A stretch of DNA of 8,069 nucleotides from Candidatus Margulisiibacteriota bacterium (GTDB taxonomy: Bacteria; Margulisbacteria; WOR-1; O2-12-FULL-45-9). A program made the translations under genes and the position numbers. The stretch covers positions 1 to 8,069 of the forward strand of contig JAHIZU010000223.1 of NCBI GenBank assembly GCA_018814265.1, read 5' to 3'. How positions within the stretch are numbered: position 1 is the first letter of the stretch; each line of letters begins with the position of its first letter. A model generated the notes under the pieces. That model made no database searches. It saw nothing but the letters and a program-made list of their open reading frames with translations, and was not told the origin of the DNA. Positions 1 through 5,576 of this stretch are shown here, piece by piece.

Positions 1-979
1 CAGTGCTGTCTTCCAGCGGCTGGCGCAAAACCTCCAAAACACTGCGATCAAATTCAGGGAATTCATCCAAAAATAATATTCCCCGATGGGCTAAACTAAC
101 CTCGCCGGGCCTAGGGATTCTTCCCCCGCCAATTATACCAATATCCGAAGTAGTATGGTGCGGCGCCCTGAACGGGCGGGTAGTGATCAGGGCGCCTTTG
201 CCTTTTAACATTCCGGAAACAGAATAAAGTTTGGTAACTTCTAAGGCTTCCTCAAGTGATAACGGGGGCAAAATCGTGGGCAAACGTCTGGCCAACATGG
301 TCTTGCCAGAGCCTGGCGAACCTACCAGCAGGACATTATGTCCCCCGGCCGCCGCCACCTCTAAAGCTCGTTTAACATGCCCCTGGCCTTTAACATCAGC
401 AAAATCAAACCCATAGTCTGGCTCCTCCTGAAAAAGCGAGTCAAGATCAACTTTGTGAGGCGAGATTGTGATTTTGCCGGCAAGATAATCAGCAGCTTCT
501 TTTAGCGAGCTGACCGGGATAACCTCAAGATCGCTGATCAAAGCAGCTTCATCCGCATTTCCCTTGGGAACAATTATCTGTTGCTGGTGTTTGGCTAAGG
601 AAAAACAGATGGCCAGCATGCCATTGACCGGCCGGACCGAACCATCCAGAGAAAGCTCCCCCAAAATAACCTGGCCGTCAAAATTTTTGCGAGCGACCTG
701 CTCTGAGACCAGCAACATGCCAAGGGCAATCGGCAGATCGTAGAGCGGGCCCTCTTTTTTAGTGTCAGCCGGGGCCAGGTTAATAGTGAAATAGCCCGGG
801 GGAAAATCAAAGCCGGAATTTTCAATGGCTGCCCGAACCCGGTCCCGCGATTCCTTGACCGCGGCATCTGGCAGCCCGACAATTGATTGGCCGGGCAAGC
901 CCCGGCTAGCATCCACCTCAACCTCTATTTGATAAGCTTCCAGTCCCAGCACCGCGGCACTTGCCACCTTAACTAACAC
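1..979 (-). CDS. comM: ComM/YifB-family Mg-chelatase-like AAA+ ATPase, C-terminus off the left edge
   Basis: The visible 326 codons are the N-terminal part of a protein that is usually about 500 residues. Residues 1-170 are the ChlI/Lon-protease-like domain, with the family stretch [16 protein letters not shown] near residue 71. The Mg-chelatase AAA+ core follows, with Walker A GSPGSGKT at 220-227, the RAPHHTTSD segment at 271-279 and Walker B ILFLDEF at 301-307. The start is a GTG at 979; AGGAGGAG lies 3-4 nt upstream and overlaps the yraN stop codon, so the two genes look translationally coupled. In naturally transforming Gram-negatives ComM is a hexameric branch-migration helicase that helps integrate incoming DNA. 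Most bacteria carry a homologue with less defined use, and no other competence gene is visible here. Family assignment is firm; the role in this organism is inferred. Confidence 0.93.
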   Translation of the reverse strand, partial: MLVKVASAAVLGLEAYQIEVEVDASRGLPGQSIVGLPDAAVKESRDRVRAAIENSGFDFPPGYFTINLAPADTKKEGPLYDLPIALGMLLVSEQVARKNFDGQVILGELSLDGSVRPVNGMLAICFSLAKHQQQIIVPKGNADEAALISDLEVIPVSSLKEAADYLAGKITISPHKVDLDSLFQEEPDYGFDFADVKGQGHVKRALEVAAAGGHNVLLVGSPGSGKTMLARRLPTILPPLSLEEALEVTKLYSVSGMLKGKGALITTRPFRAPHHTTSDIGIIGGGRIPRPGEVSLAHRGILFLDEFPEFDRSVLEVLRQPLEDST

Positions 980-988
980 AAACTCCTC

Positions 989-1357
989 CTAGTGTATTTG
1001 AAAAGCATTTTTATACAGGTCTATAACCTTCGCCCCGTTTGGCCGGCGATAGATCGTTAAAACATCAAAGCGGCAATTAATATCCTTGATCTTTTTCTTG
1101 AGTAAATATGTGCGGGCCGCATGGATAATGCTGTCGCGTTTACTTTTGCGCACCGCGCTTAATGGGGAACCGTAAGAACGGAAGGAATAATTCTTTACTT
1201 CAATAAAAACGAGGATCTCGTGGTCTTTGGCAATGATATCAACTTCTCCCTGTTGGGAGTGGAAATTATTATCCAGGATCTGATAACCAAGCTGACGAAG
1301 ATATTTTTCAGCGATCTCCTCCCCCTCAACTCCCTGCTTGTAGCTTTCGATCCCCAT
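989..1357 (-). CDS. yraN: YraN/UPF0102 family endonuclease-fold protein
   Basis: This 122-aa protein has the usual YraN length and layout. The N-terminal G-x-x-GEEIAEKYLRQLGYQILDNN segment is followed by GEVDIIAKD near residue 37 and IEVKNY near residue 52; together these give the E-x-D...E-x-K metal-binding pattern of the PD-(D/E)XK nuclease fold. YraN proteins are widespread and poorly characterised, and often lie between rnhB and comM; the comM pairing is present here (9 bp gap) but rnhB is not. The ATG at 1357 is the only workable start, because the frame is closed by a TAA eight codons upstream with no start codon between. No Shine-Dalgarno precedes it, which is unlike most genes in the window. 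Confidence 0.9.
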   Translation of the reverse strand: MGIESYKQGVEGEEIAEKYLRQLGYQILDNNFHSQQGEVDIIAKDHEILVFIEVKNYSFRSYGSPLSAVRKSKRDSIIHAARTYLLKKKIKDINCRFDVLTIYRRPNGAKVIDLYKNAFQIH

Positions 1358-1384
1358 GATGCCGGATAAAGAGCAAGGTTATTG

Positions 1385-1443
1385 CCAGGCTGGGTCTGCG
1401 CTTCTCACGAAGAAACTTGAGATAACGTGTCGGGATTTCGACA
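1385..1443. repeat. Cluster of three short inverted repeats upstream of yraN
   Basis: Three perfect small inverted repeats lie within 60 bp: CCAG-G-CTGG (1385-1393), CTTC-TCAC-GAAG (1401-1412) and TGTCG-GGATTT-CGACA (1428-1443). Read on the minus strand the middle one is CUUC closed by a GUGA (GNRA) tetraloop. There is no open reading frame of note. The density of hairpins resembles a dispersed intergenic repeat or a short structured leader of the yraN transcript. I cannot test whether it recurs elsewhere in the genome. Confidence 0.45.
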
Positions 1444-1450
1444 GGGGGGA

Positions 1451-1485
1451 GGATTAAGGATTAAGAATTAAGAATTAAGGACAAA
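1451..1485. repeat. Tandem heptamer repeat, (GRATTAA)4 plus a degenerate fifth unit
   Basis: Four consecutive 7-bp units read GGATTAA, GGATTAA, GAATTAA, GAATTAA, followed by the degenerate unit GGACAAA. The tract lies directly beyond the T-rich tail of the HU terminator. Heptamer tracts of this kind are known as short tandemly repeated repetitive sequences in some bacteria and vary in copy number. No function is assigned. Confidence 0.7.
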
Positions 1486-1488
1486 GAA

Positions 1489-1529
1489 ACCCCCTACCTT
1501 CTATAAATGTAATATAGAAAATAGGGGGT
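1489..1529 (-). terminator. Rho-independent terminator of the HU gene
   Basis: An 8-bp outer stem (ACCCCCTA 1489-1496 with TAGGGGGT 1522-1529) encloses a CC/AA internal loop. Inside is a 7-bp stem (TTCTATA 1499-1505 with TATAGAA 1513-1519) closed by a 7-nt loop. On the minus strand the GC-rich foot is followed by TTTCTTTGT, and the structure starts 11 bp after the HU stop codon. The tail is interrupted rather than pure U, but the position and stem strength support termination of HU transcription before yraN. Confidence 0.78.
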
Positions 1530-1540
1530 CAAAGATAACG

Positions 1541-1813
1541 TTAGTTCATCAGGTCAAAAAGATTTTGTCCCATGCTGAACTTGGCAACATTTCTTGCTTT
1601 AATCGTTAATGTTTTGCCAGTCTGAGGGTTTCTGCCAGGGCGGGCTTTTCTGCGAACTTTCTTCCAGGTACCAAAACCAACCAAACGGACTTCCTTTCCC
1701 TTCTTCAATGAACCGCTGATTGATTCAAACGTGGAATCAAGCATCGCCATAACCTTGGTCTTGGGCATTTTGGTCTGCTTAGCAACATGGTTACACAATT
1801 CCTGTTTATTCAT
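1541..1813 (-). CDS. hup: HU-family histone-like DNA-binding protein
   Basis: The 90-aa product is full length for HU/IHF proteins. It begins MNKQELCNHVAKQTKM, has the helical dimerisation half, then the GFGTWKKVRRKARPGRNPQTGK signature at about residues 46-67, where GRNPQTG is the DNA-intercalating beta-arm tip with the conserved proline. It binds and bends DNA as a dimer and compacts the nucleoid. AAGGAGGTGA lies 5-8 nt before the ATG, giving strong translation initiation. The gene has its own promoter upstream and its own terminator downstream, so it is probably a highly expressed monocistronic unit. HU and the two IHF subunits are similar; a single homodimeric HU is the simplest reading. 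Confidence 0.95.
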   Translation of the reverse strand: MNKQELCNHVAKQTKMPKTKVMAMLDSTFESISGSLKKGKEVRLVGFGTWKKVRRKARPGRNPQTGKTLTIKARNVAKFSMGQNLFDLMN

Positions 1814-1852
1814 TTACTTCACCTCCTTGTAGCTCTTGCTTACTCTGAAAGT

Positions 1853-1882
1853 ATTTTAACAAAGCACTTTGATGGATGTCAA
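1853..1882 (-). promoter_or_regulatory. Sigma-70-type promoter of the HU gene
   Basis: On the minus strand a perfect -35 TTGACA (1877-1882) is separated by 18 bp from the -10 TAAAAT (1853-1858). The -10 is preceded by TGT, an extended -10 element. The predicted transcript start is near 1846, about 33 nt before the HU ATG, leaving room for the strong Shine-Dalgarno. No operator-like palindrome overlaps it. Confidence 0.78.
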
Positions 1883-1916
1883 GCCGCATCAGGCATTCCG
1901 ACAAACGCTCCAAACA

Positions 1917-2105
1917 TTACTTAAGCGTAATGCACTGCACCGGACAAGCCTCAACACATTCTCCCCGACCGTCACAATCACCAGGTCTAACCAGTTTAGC
2001 CAAGTCATCAACCATTTCCAACGCTTTGGTCGAACAAACATCAACACAAATCCCGCAACCCGTGCACTGCCCCTCATCAATCACCGCTTTTTGACCATCA
2101 GCCAA
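1917..2105 (-). CDS. Dicluster-type ferredoxin with one cluster cysteine replaced by Arg
   Basis: This small 62-aa electron carrier has two ferredoxin motifs. The first is complete: C14-TG-C17-GI-C20-VDV-C24. The second reads C44-DG-R47-GE-C50-VEA-C54-P, with arginine where the second cysteine is expected. In dicluster ferredoxins the first three cysteines of one motif pair with the last cysteine of the other, so one cluster (C14, C17, C20, C54) has four ligands and the other (C44, C50, C24) only three, which favours [3Fe-4S] or a non-cysteine ligand. An extra Cys is at position 58. The start is TTG, directly abutting the TAA of the permease gene; AAGGGGGTGA is 5 nt upstream. The gene is last in the redox operon. 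A weak 6-bp hairpin (CATTAC/GTAATG, 1915-1932) overlaps its stop codon. Confidence 0.88.
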   Translation of the reverse strand: MADGQKAVIDEGQCTGCGICVDVCSTKALEMVDDLAKLVRPGDCDGRGECVEACPVQCITLK

Positions 2106-3434
2106 TTAACTCACCCCCTTCTTAACATGTATGTCCATCATTTTCTTATCCATTTCCTCCAGCTTTCTGCCAGCCAAAGGATAAAACCAGATCAAAATAA
2201 AAGCCAGCGCTAAGGCCATGAGCGGAAGTCCGGCAATTAAGAACCTTAAACCAGTTAGCAAGGACCGGGTTTGCGTATACACATAAGGATTGTAGCCAGC
2301 CAGGACAAAAACCAGCCCCATGCTCAAGGCTTCCAGGGCAATCGCAAAACGAGTGATAAAAGCATTGGCGCCAAAAAACATGCCTTCGCGCCTGGTGCCG
2401 GTTACCGTTTCATCTTCATCGATCACATCAGCAATCATAAGGTCCACCACCAGGATAAAACCAGACAAGCCAATACCGATCATAAAGGCAGTCAGTAAAG
2501 TACCAATAAAATTTCCCACAAAAAAAAGTGGGACCAGGGCCACAGCCAGGACAAGAATGGCAGCCATATAGGAGCGCTTGACGCCAAACTTGACCGCTAT
2601 TCTTTCCCAGACATAGAGCATGGGGATAGCGGTTAAAAAGGCCGCGGCTAAGATGGCAGCGGTCCCCGGCGCCCCCTCATCCAGGATATACTTGGCAAAG
2701 AAGGGAATCGTAGCCAATATAATAGTAAAAGAATATTGCACAAAAAGATTAGAAAAAACAAAAGTCAGGAAAGAGCGATTTTTCAAAGTGGCTTTGAAAG
2801 ACGCCCAGAGCGGTAGCTGCTTCTCCTGGCTAAATTCCAGATGTTCGTGGCTGCCCCACAACGCGATCAACAAAGAGACTGAAATAATTACTCCAAAAAT
2901 CGCTCCCATCCAGGCCCAACCAAGACTGCCGTAAATCAACGGCGGCACAGCAATCCCCAAAACCAGTCCAATCATGCCAAAACTCTGGCGATAAGCATTG
3001 ACCCGGGAACGTTCTTTAAGGCTGGGAAACATCTCAGGAAAAAGCGAGGCCCAGTTTAAAATGGTTACTGTATAAAAACCGTCAAAGAGACAAATAAAAC
3101 CGACAAAATAAGCAAACAGCAGCATGGTTTGGCTATAATTAGTAAAGGGTGGCGTCCAGAGCAGAAAATAGGCCAGGCCAAAGGGCACAGCTCCCAGCGC
3201 TATGTAGGGAATCCGCCTGCCCCAGCGGGAATGGGTGTGATCGGAAATATAGCCAGCCAGGGGATCGTTAATCGCGTTCCAGACAGCATAGATCAGCATG
3301 CCAATGGCCGCTAGATACGCTGGCAGCTTCACCACATCAACGTAAAAGAATATAATATAGGTAGAGAAAGCCTGGTATGAGAGCGCAGTGGCAACCGCGC
3401 CAAAGCTGTAAGCTATTTTTCCGGGTTTCTTCAC
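2106..3434 (-). CDS. GPH-family (MelB-like) MFS sugar:cation symporter
   Basis: The 442-aa product is a hydrophobic protein with about 12 predicted membrane segments. The GPH signature INDPLAGYISDHTHSRWGRR is at about residues 55-74, and the matching second-half motif D-E-D-E-T-V-T-G-T-R-R-E-G is near residue 345. Family members import glycosides, pentosides or hexuronides with Na+ or H+; the substrate cannot be read from sequence. By position in the motif, the MelB cation-site Asp55 corresponds to Asn53 here, while Asp59 corresponds to Asp57. The start is a GTG with only a weak GAG upstream; the gene lies 33 bp after a ferredoxin gene and abuts the next ferredoxin gene with no gap. A permease inside a redox-carrier operon is unusual, so a non-sugar substrate is possible. 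Confidence 0.9.
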   Translation of the reverse strand: MKKPGKIAYSFGAVATALSYQAFSTYIIFFYVDVVKLPAYLAAIGMLIYAVWNAINDPLAGYISDHTHSRWGRRIPYIALGAVPFGLAYFLLWTPPFTNYSQTMLLFAYFVGFICLFDGFYTVTILNWASLFPEMFPSLKERSRVNAYRQSFGMIGLVLGIAVPPLIYGSLGWAWMGAIFGVIISVSLLIALWGSHEHLEFSQEKQLPLWASFKATLKNRSFLTFVFSNLFVQYSFTIILATIPFFAKYILDEGAPGTAAILAAAFLTAIPMLYVWERIAVKFGVKRSYMAAILVLAVALVPLFFVGNFIGTLLTAFMIGIGLSGFILVVDLMIADVIDEDETVTGTRREGMFFGANAFITRFAIALEALSMGLVFVLAGYNPYVYTQTRSLLTGLRFLIAGLPLMALALAFILIWFYPLAGRKLEEMDKKMMDIHVKKGVS

Positions 3435-3467
3435 TAAAACTCGACTACCTTTCTAGCCATGGGTGGA

Positions 3468-3644
3468 TCAAAGATTGATCGCTTCTGTCGGACACTGATC
3501 AGATATTTCCTCAATATTGCAAGTTTCACTTTCTTGCTTTAAAACAATTGCCCGACCATCAGAGTCCCAGGCAAATACCTCGGGACAGAGCTCAATACAC
3601 ACGCCGCAGCCGGAACACAAGGCCTGATCAATTTTAATACTCAT
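3468..3644 (-). CDS. Single [4Fe-4S] ferredoxin, 58 aa
   Basis: This short gene is encoded between the glutaredoxin and the permease. The product has C10-SG-C13-GV-C16-IEL-C20-P near the N-terminus and C51-P near the C-terminus, with C42 between. This is the layout of the monocluster ferredoxin of Thermotoga maritima, in which the first three cysteines and the CP cysteine bind one [4Fe-4S] cluster and the remaining two can form a disulfide; C20 and C42 would be that pair here. It probably carries single low-potential electrons in the cytoplasm. The ATG at 3644 follows AAGGAGGA with a spacing of 6 nt. The gene lies 20 bp after the glutaredoxin stop, so it belongs to the same operon. The partner oxidoreductase is not identifiable. 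Confidence 0.92.
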   Translation of the reverse strand: MSIKIDQALCSGCGVCIELCPEVFAWDSDGRAIVLKQESETCNIEEISDQCPTEAINL

Positions 3645-3664
3645 AACATATCCTCCTTAAACCG

Positions 3665-3898
3665 CTAAAGCCCTAATAATTTCTTGATCTTCGTTTTATC
3701 GAACCCGACCACGATCTGGCCATCAATATCTAACACTGGCACACCCATCTGCCCTGATTTGGAGATCATCTCTTGAGCGGCTGACTGGTTAGCCGCCACA
3801 TCAATATCTTCGAATTGAATATTATTTTCTGTTAAAAATTGCTTGGCCATTTTACAGTAGGGACAAGTTGGGGTGGAATAAATTGTTATATTTGCCAT
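3665..3898 (-). CDS. Glutaredoxin-like protein, YruB/NrdH type
   Basis: The 77-aa product has a thioredoxin fold of minimal glutaredoxin size. The active site is C12-P-Y-C15, the cis-proline is in MGVPVL (P54), and the C-terminal IVVGFDKTKIKKLL is typical of the YruB-type glutaredoxin-like family of anaerobes. It would reduce disulfides or deliver electrons to a protein target. Such proteins often take electrons from thioredoxin reductase-like enzymes or ferredoxin systems rather than glutathione, and the adjacent ferredoxin fits that, though this is inference. GGGAGG precedes the ATG by 7 nt. It lies 16 bp after the zinc-ribbon gene in the same operon. Confidence 0.9.
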   Translation of the reverse strand: MANITIYSTPTCPYCKMAKQFLTENNIQFEDIDVAANQSAAQEMISKSGQMGVPVLDIDGQIVVGFDKTKIKKLLGL

Positions 3899-3914
3899 TA
3901 GCTTGCCTCCCTAT

Positions 3915-4151
3915 TTATAACCGACCCTCATCAAGCAATTTTTGTTTATCACGCAGGCGATCACAATCCTCACAGTTTACCGGATCAAAAACTGGCTCCT
4001 TGCAAACCGCGCAGGTCAGAATGTTTTTTCCTTTATAATTTTGCAATGACAATTGACTAAAACAGCTCGGACAGGTCAGCCGCTCCTTGAGCTTGGTTTG
4101 CTCAGGAACATCTATTTTGGATTCACAAACAGGGCATTCAAAAATAGCCAT
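3915..4151 (-). CDS. Small double zinc-ribbon protein, N-terminal half LysW-like
   Basis: This 78-aa protein has four CxxC knuckles: C6/C9, C27/C30, C47/C50 and C60/C63, enough for two zinc ribbons. The first ribbon, with its ECPVC...DVPE...LTCPSC spacing, resembles LysW/ArgW-type carrier proteins, but the acidic C-terminus with terminal Glu used by LysW as an amino-group carrier is absent; the tail is KLLDEGRL. The last 15 residues are charged and probably helical. Function is unknown; a scaffold or metal-binding adaptor is plausible. The gene starts 5 bp after the DUF1858 stop; the GAGG that could serve as its Shine-Dalgarno lies within the end of that gene, suggesting coupling. Confidence 0.85.
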   Translation of the reverse strand: MAIFECPVCESKIDVPEQTKLKERLTCPSCFSQLSLQNYKGKNILTCAVCKEPVFDPVNCEDCDRLRDKQKLLDEGRL

Positions 4152-4156
4152 AAATT

Positions 4157-4354
4157 TTACGCCTCGCTTAATTCTTTGAGTAATTCATCCCCGTCCAGAC
4201 CATGGACTTCCGCAGCCTGGCCAATTGTTTCGCCATTTGCAATCACACAGCCTAAACAATGCATGCCTTTGGACATTAAAATCGGCGCAATCTGCGGTTT
4301 TAATTTCAATGCCTCGGCAATGGTCATATCCTTTTTTATTTGTTTTCCCACCAT
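4157..4354 (-). CDS. DUF1858 / hybrid-cluster-protein-associated redox disulfide domain protein
   Basis: The 65-aa product matches the small domain seen alone or next to hybrid cluster proteins in anaerobes. It has an N-terminal helix (TIAEALKLKPQIAPILMSKG), the redox motif C33-LG-C36 after GMH, and the closing helix AAEVHGLDGDELLKEL. The CxxC pair is expected to be redox active; a precise partner is not known. The first gene of the divergent redox operon, it would start at ATG 4354 because AGAGGTG lies 6 nt upstream. An in-frame GTG three codons earlier (4363) falls inside that Shine-Dalgarno and is less likely. No hybrid cluster protein is in the window. Confidence 0.88.
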   Translation of the reverse strand: MVGKQIKKDMTIAEALKLKPQIAPILMSKGMHCLGCVIANGETIGQAAEVHGLDGDELLKELSEA

Positions 4355-4374
4355 CAATTCCACCTCTAGCTAAT

Positions 4375-4383
4375 ATTCTACCA
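4375..4383 (-). promoter_or_regulatory. Probable extended -10 promoter of the DUF1858-ferredoxin operon
   Basis: On the minus strand TGG-TAGAAT (TAGAAT at 4375-4380) is an extended -10 with five of six consensus bases. The -35 region is poor (TTCCAA at 17-bp spacing), as is common for extended -10 promoters. Transcription would start near 4368, giving a short leader of about 14 nt that just includes the AGAGGTG Shine-Dalgarno. Confidence 0.5.
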
Positions 4384-4412
4384 GATTCTCTCTTAAGTTG
4401 GAAGAAACTTGA

Positions 4413-4440
4413 TTGCTTGCTAATTTTGTGCTACTTTTAT
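4413..4440 (+). promoter_or_regulatory. Possible nikR promoter
   Basis: TTGCTT (4413-4418) and TTTTAT (4435-4440) are 16 bp apart, each with only partial consensus match. The -10 falls inside the inverted repeat TGCTA-CTTTTA-TAGCA at 4429-4444, so a bound regulator would block it. This is the best candidate in the 102 bp between the divergent genes but it is weak. Confidence 0.35.
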
Positions 4441-4455
4441 AGCAAAAGGTGTTAC
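4428..4455 (+). promoter_or_regulatory. Candidate NikR operator: repeated GTGYTAC half-sites
   Basis: GTGCTAC (4428-4434) and GTGTTAC (4449-4455) are direct repeats 21 bp apart, about two helical turns, immediately before the nikR start. From memory, non-enteric NikR sites have been described with GTGTTAC-type half-sites, but in inverted orientation, so the direct arrangement is only a partial match. The shorter palindrome TGCTA-N6-TAGCA (4429-4444) overlaps. The position between divergent units would allow control of both. Confidence 0.4.
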
Positions 4456-4456
4456 T

Positions 4457-4861
4457 ATGAAATCGTCCCGTTTTGGCGTTTCTATGAAAGAAGGTCTCTT
4501 GACCGAACTGGACAGCTATATTTCTCAGAAAGGTTATGCTAATCGCTCTGAAGCGATACGTGATTTTATCCGTGACCATCTGGCGCACGAAAAGGCTGCG
4601 GCAACAAATCAGGATGTGGTCGGCACCCTGACCATGGTATTCAACCATGACAAAAGAAACTTGGCAGAAAAATTGACTACTCATCAGCACAGCGAACCGG
4701 GCTTAGTCATTTCTTCAACCCACATTCACTTAGATAAACATGATTGCCTTGAGGTGATCATTCTAAAAGGCAAGGCAAAAGCTGTCCGGACAATGGCAGA
4801 TACCCTGTCAACCGCCAGGGGCGTACTTCACTCAAAATTGATCCTGTTACCGCAAAAATAA
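4457..4861 (+). CDS. nikR: Nickel-responsive transcriptional regulator NikR
   Basis: The 134-aa product is full length for NikR. Residues 1-45 form a ribbon-helix-helix domain (RFGVSM beta-strand, then the helices through RSEAIRDFIRDHL). The remainder is the ACT-like tetramerisation domain. The high-affinity nickel ligands are present with the spacing of E. coli NikR (His76, His87, His89, Cys95): H78, H89, H91 and C97. Ni(II) binding switches it into a DNA-binding repressor of nickel uptake. AAAGGTG lies 5 nt before the ATG. cbiM follows after 10 bp, so NikR probably regulates its own operon and nickel import through it. Confidence 0.95.
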   Translation: MKSSRFGVSMKEGLLTELDSYISQKGYANRSEAIRDFIRDHLAHEKAAATNQDVVGTLTMVFNHDKRNLAEKLTTHQHSEPGLVISSTHIHLDKHDCLEVIILKGKAKAVRTMADTLSTARGVLHSKLILLPQK

Positions 4862-4871
4862 AGGGGGAAAC

Positions 4872-5576
4872 ATGCATTTGCCAGATGGTTTTATCAATCC
4901 AAATCTAGCCAGCGGCTTTGGTTTTGCCGCGGTTGGCGCGATCGTTTTTGCGATCAATAAAGTAAAACAGGCCGTAACTGAACCGACAGCCCAAGCAGCC
5001 CTAGCCGGCGTTGGCAACACTGTCAGATCGATCAGCGGCAAGGCAGGAAAGAGTTTGAGCCGCTTTGGCCAGGAATATCTGGTTAAAATGGGATTGGTCT
5101 CAGCCTTGGTCTTTGCCGCTCAGATGTTCAATTTCCCGATCGCTTCGGGAACATCCGGCCATTTGATCGGTGGCGTTCTCGCTGCCGTACTTTTGGGTCC
5201 TTGGGGTGGTTTTTTAGCCATCACGGCAGTAGTAATGATCCAGGCTTTATTTTATGCTGACGGCGGCTTGCTCGTTCTGGGCACCAATATTATCAACATG
5301 GCCCTGATCGGCGCCGTGTTCGGCTACTATACATATAGCGGCCTTAGAAAAAAACTACCTGAGCTGTTGGCGATCGGTCTGGCGGCCTGGTCTTCGGTCT
5401 TTTTGGCTGCTTTGGCCTGCTCGATCGAACTCTGGTTTTCTGGCACATACGCCATCGCTCAAGTTCTGCCGGCCATGCTTTCTGTTCATGCAGTCATCGG
5501 CATTGCCGAAGCCCTGATCACGATCACCCTGGTGCAGGTTTCAAAAGCTGTAATGGGCTGGGAGGAAGTAAAATGA
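4872..5576 (+). CDS. cbiM: CbiM/NikM-type substrate-specific membrane component of an ECF nickel/cobalt transporter
   Basis: The 234-aa product starts MHLPDGF, the conserved N-terminus whose amino group and His2 coordinate the metal in this family. FNFPIASGTSGHLIGG (86-101) is the second signature, with H97 as a probable further ligand. About six to seven hydrophobic segments follow. Together with nikR next door, nickel is the more likely substrate than cobalt. A hydrophilic stretch at about residues 33-68 (serine, alanine, lysine rich) makes the distance from His2 to the GTSGH histidine about 30 residues longer than I expect for the family. AAAGGGGG precedes the ATG. The stop overlaps the next start by 4 bp. 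CbiQ/NikQ and CbiO/NikO genes are not present in the window. Confidence 0.93.
   Translation: MHLPDGFINPNLASGFGFAAVGAIVFAINKVKQAVTEPTAQAALAGVGNTVRSISGKAGKSLSRFGQEYLVKMGLVSALVFAAQMFNFPIASGTSGHLIGGVLAAVLLGPWGGFLAITAVVMIQALFYADGGLLVLGTNIINMALIGAVFGYYTYSGLRKKLPELLAIGLAAWSSVFLAALACSIELWFSGTYAIAQVLPAMLSVHAVIGIAEALITITLVQVSKAVMGWEEVK

Noticed and set aside
595..921. Open frame of 108 codons on the minus strand
   Set aside because: It lies out of frame inside comM. The true frame gives an uninterrupted ComM domain with all expected motifs, and this one resembles no family.
1451..1485. Possible CRISPR array
   Set aside because: The units are 7 bp, contiguous and without spacers, so this is a simple tandem repeat.
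1915..1932. CATTAC-TTAAGC-GTAATG inverted repeat as terminator of the redox operon
   Set aside because: The stem is only 6 bp and AT-rich, it overlaps the ferredoxin stop codon and is not followed by a U-tract, so it is at best a weak pause site.
2271..2934. Several plus-strand open frames opposite the permease gene
   Set aside because: They are antisense to a clear GPH permease, overlap each other in different frames, lack Shine-Dalgarno sites and show low-complexity basic sequence.
3435..3461. Mini-frame ATG...TAG (8 codons) between the ferredoxin and permease genes on the minus strand
   Set aside because: Too short, no Shine-Dalgarno directly before it, and likely spacer. A coupling role for the permease GTG start cannot be excluded but has no support.
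4370..4690. 106-codon minus-strand frame covering the nikR 5' end and control region
   Set aside because: It is antisense to NikR, resembles no family and would run through the divergent promoter region.
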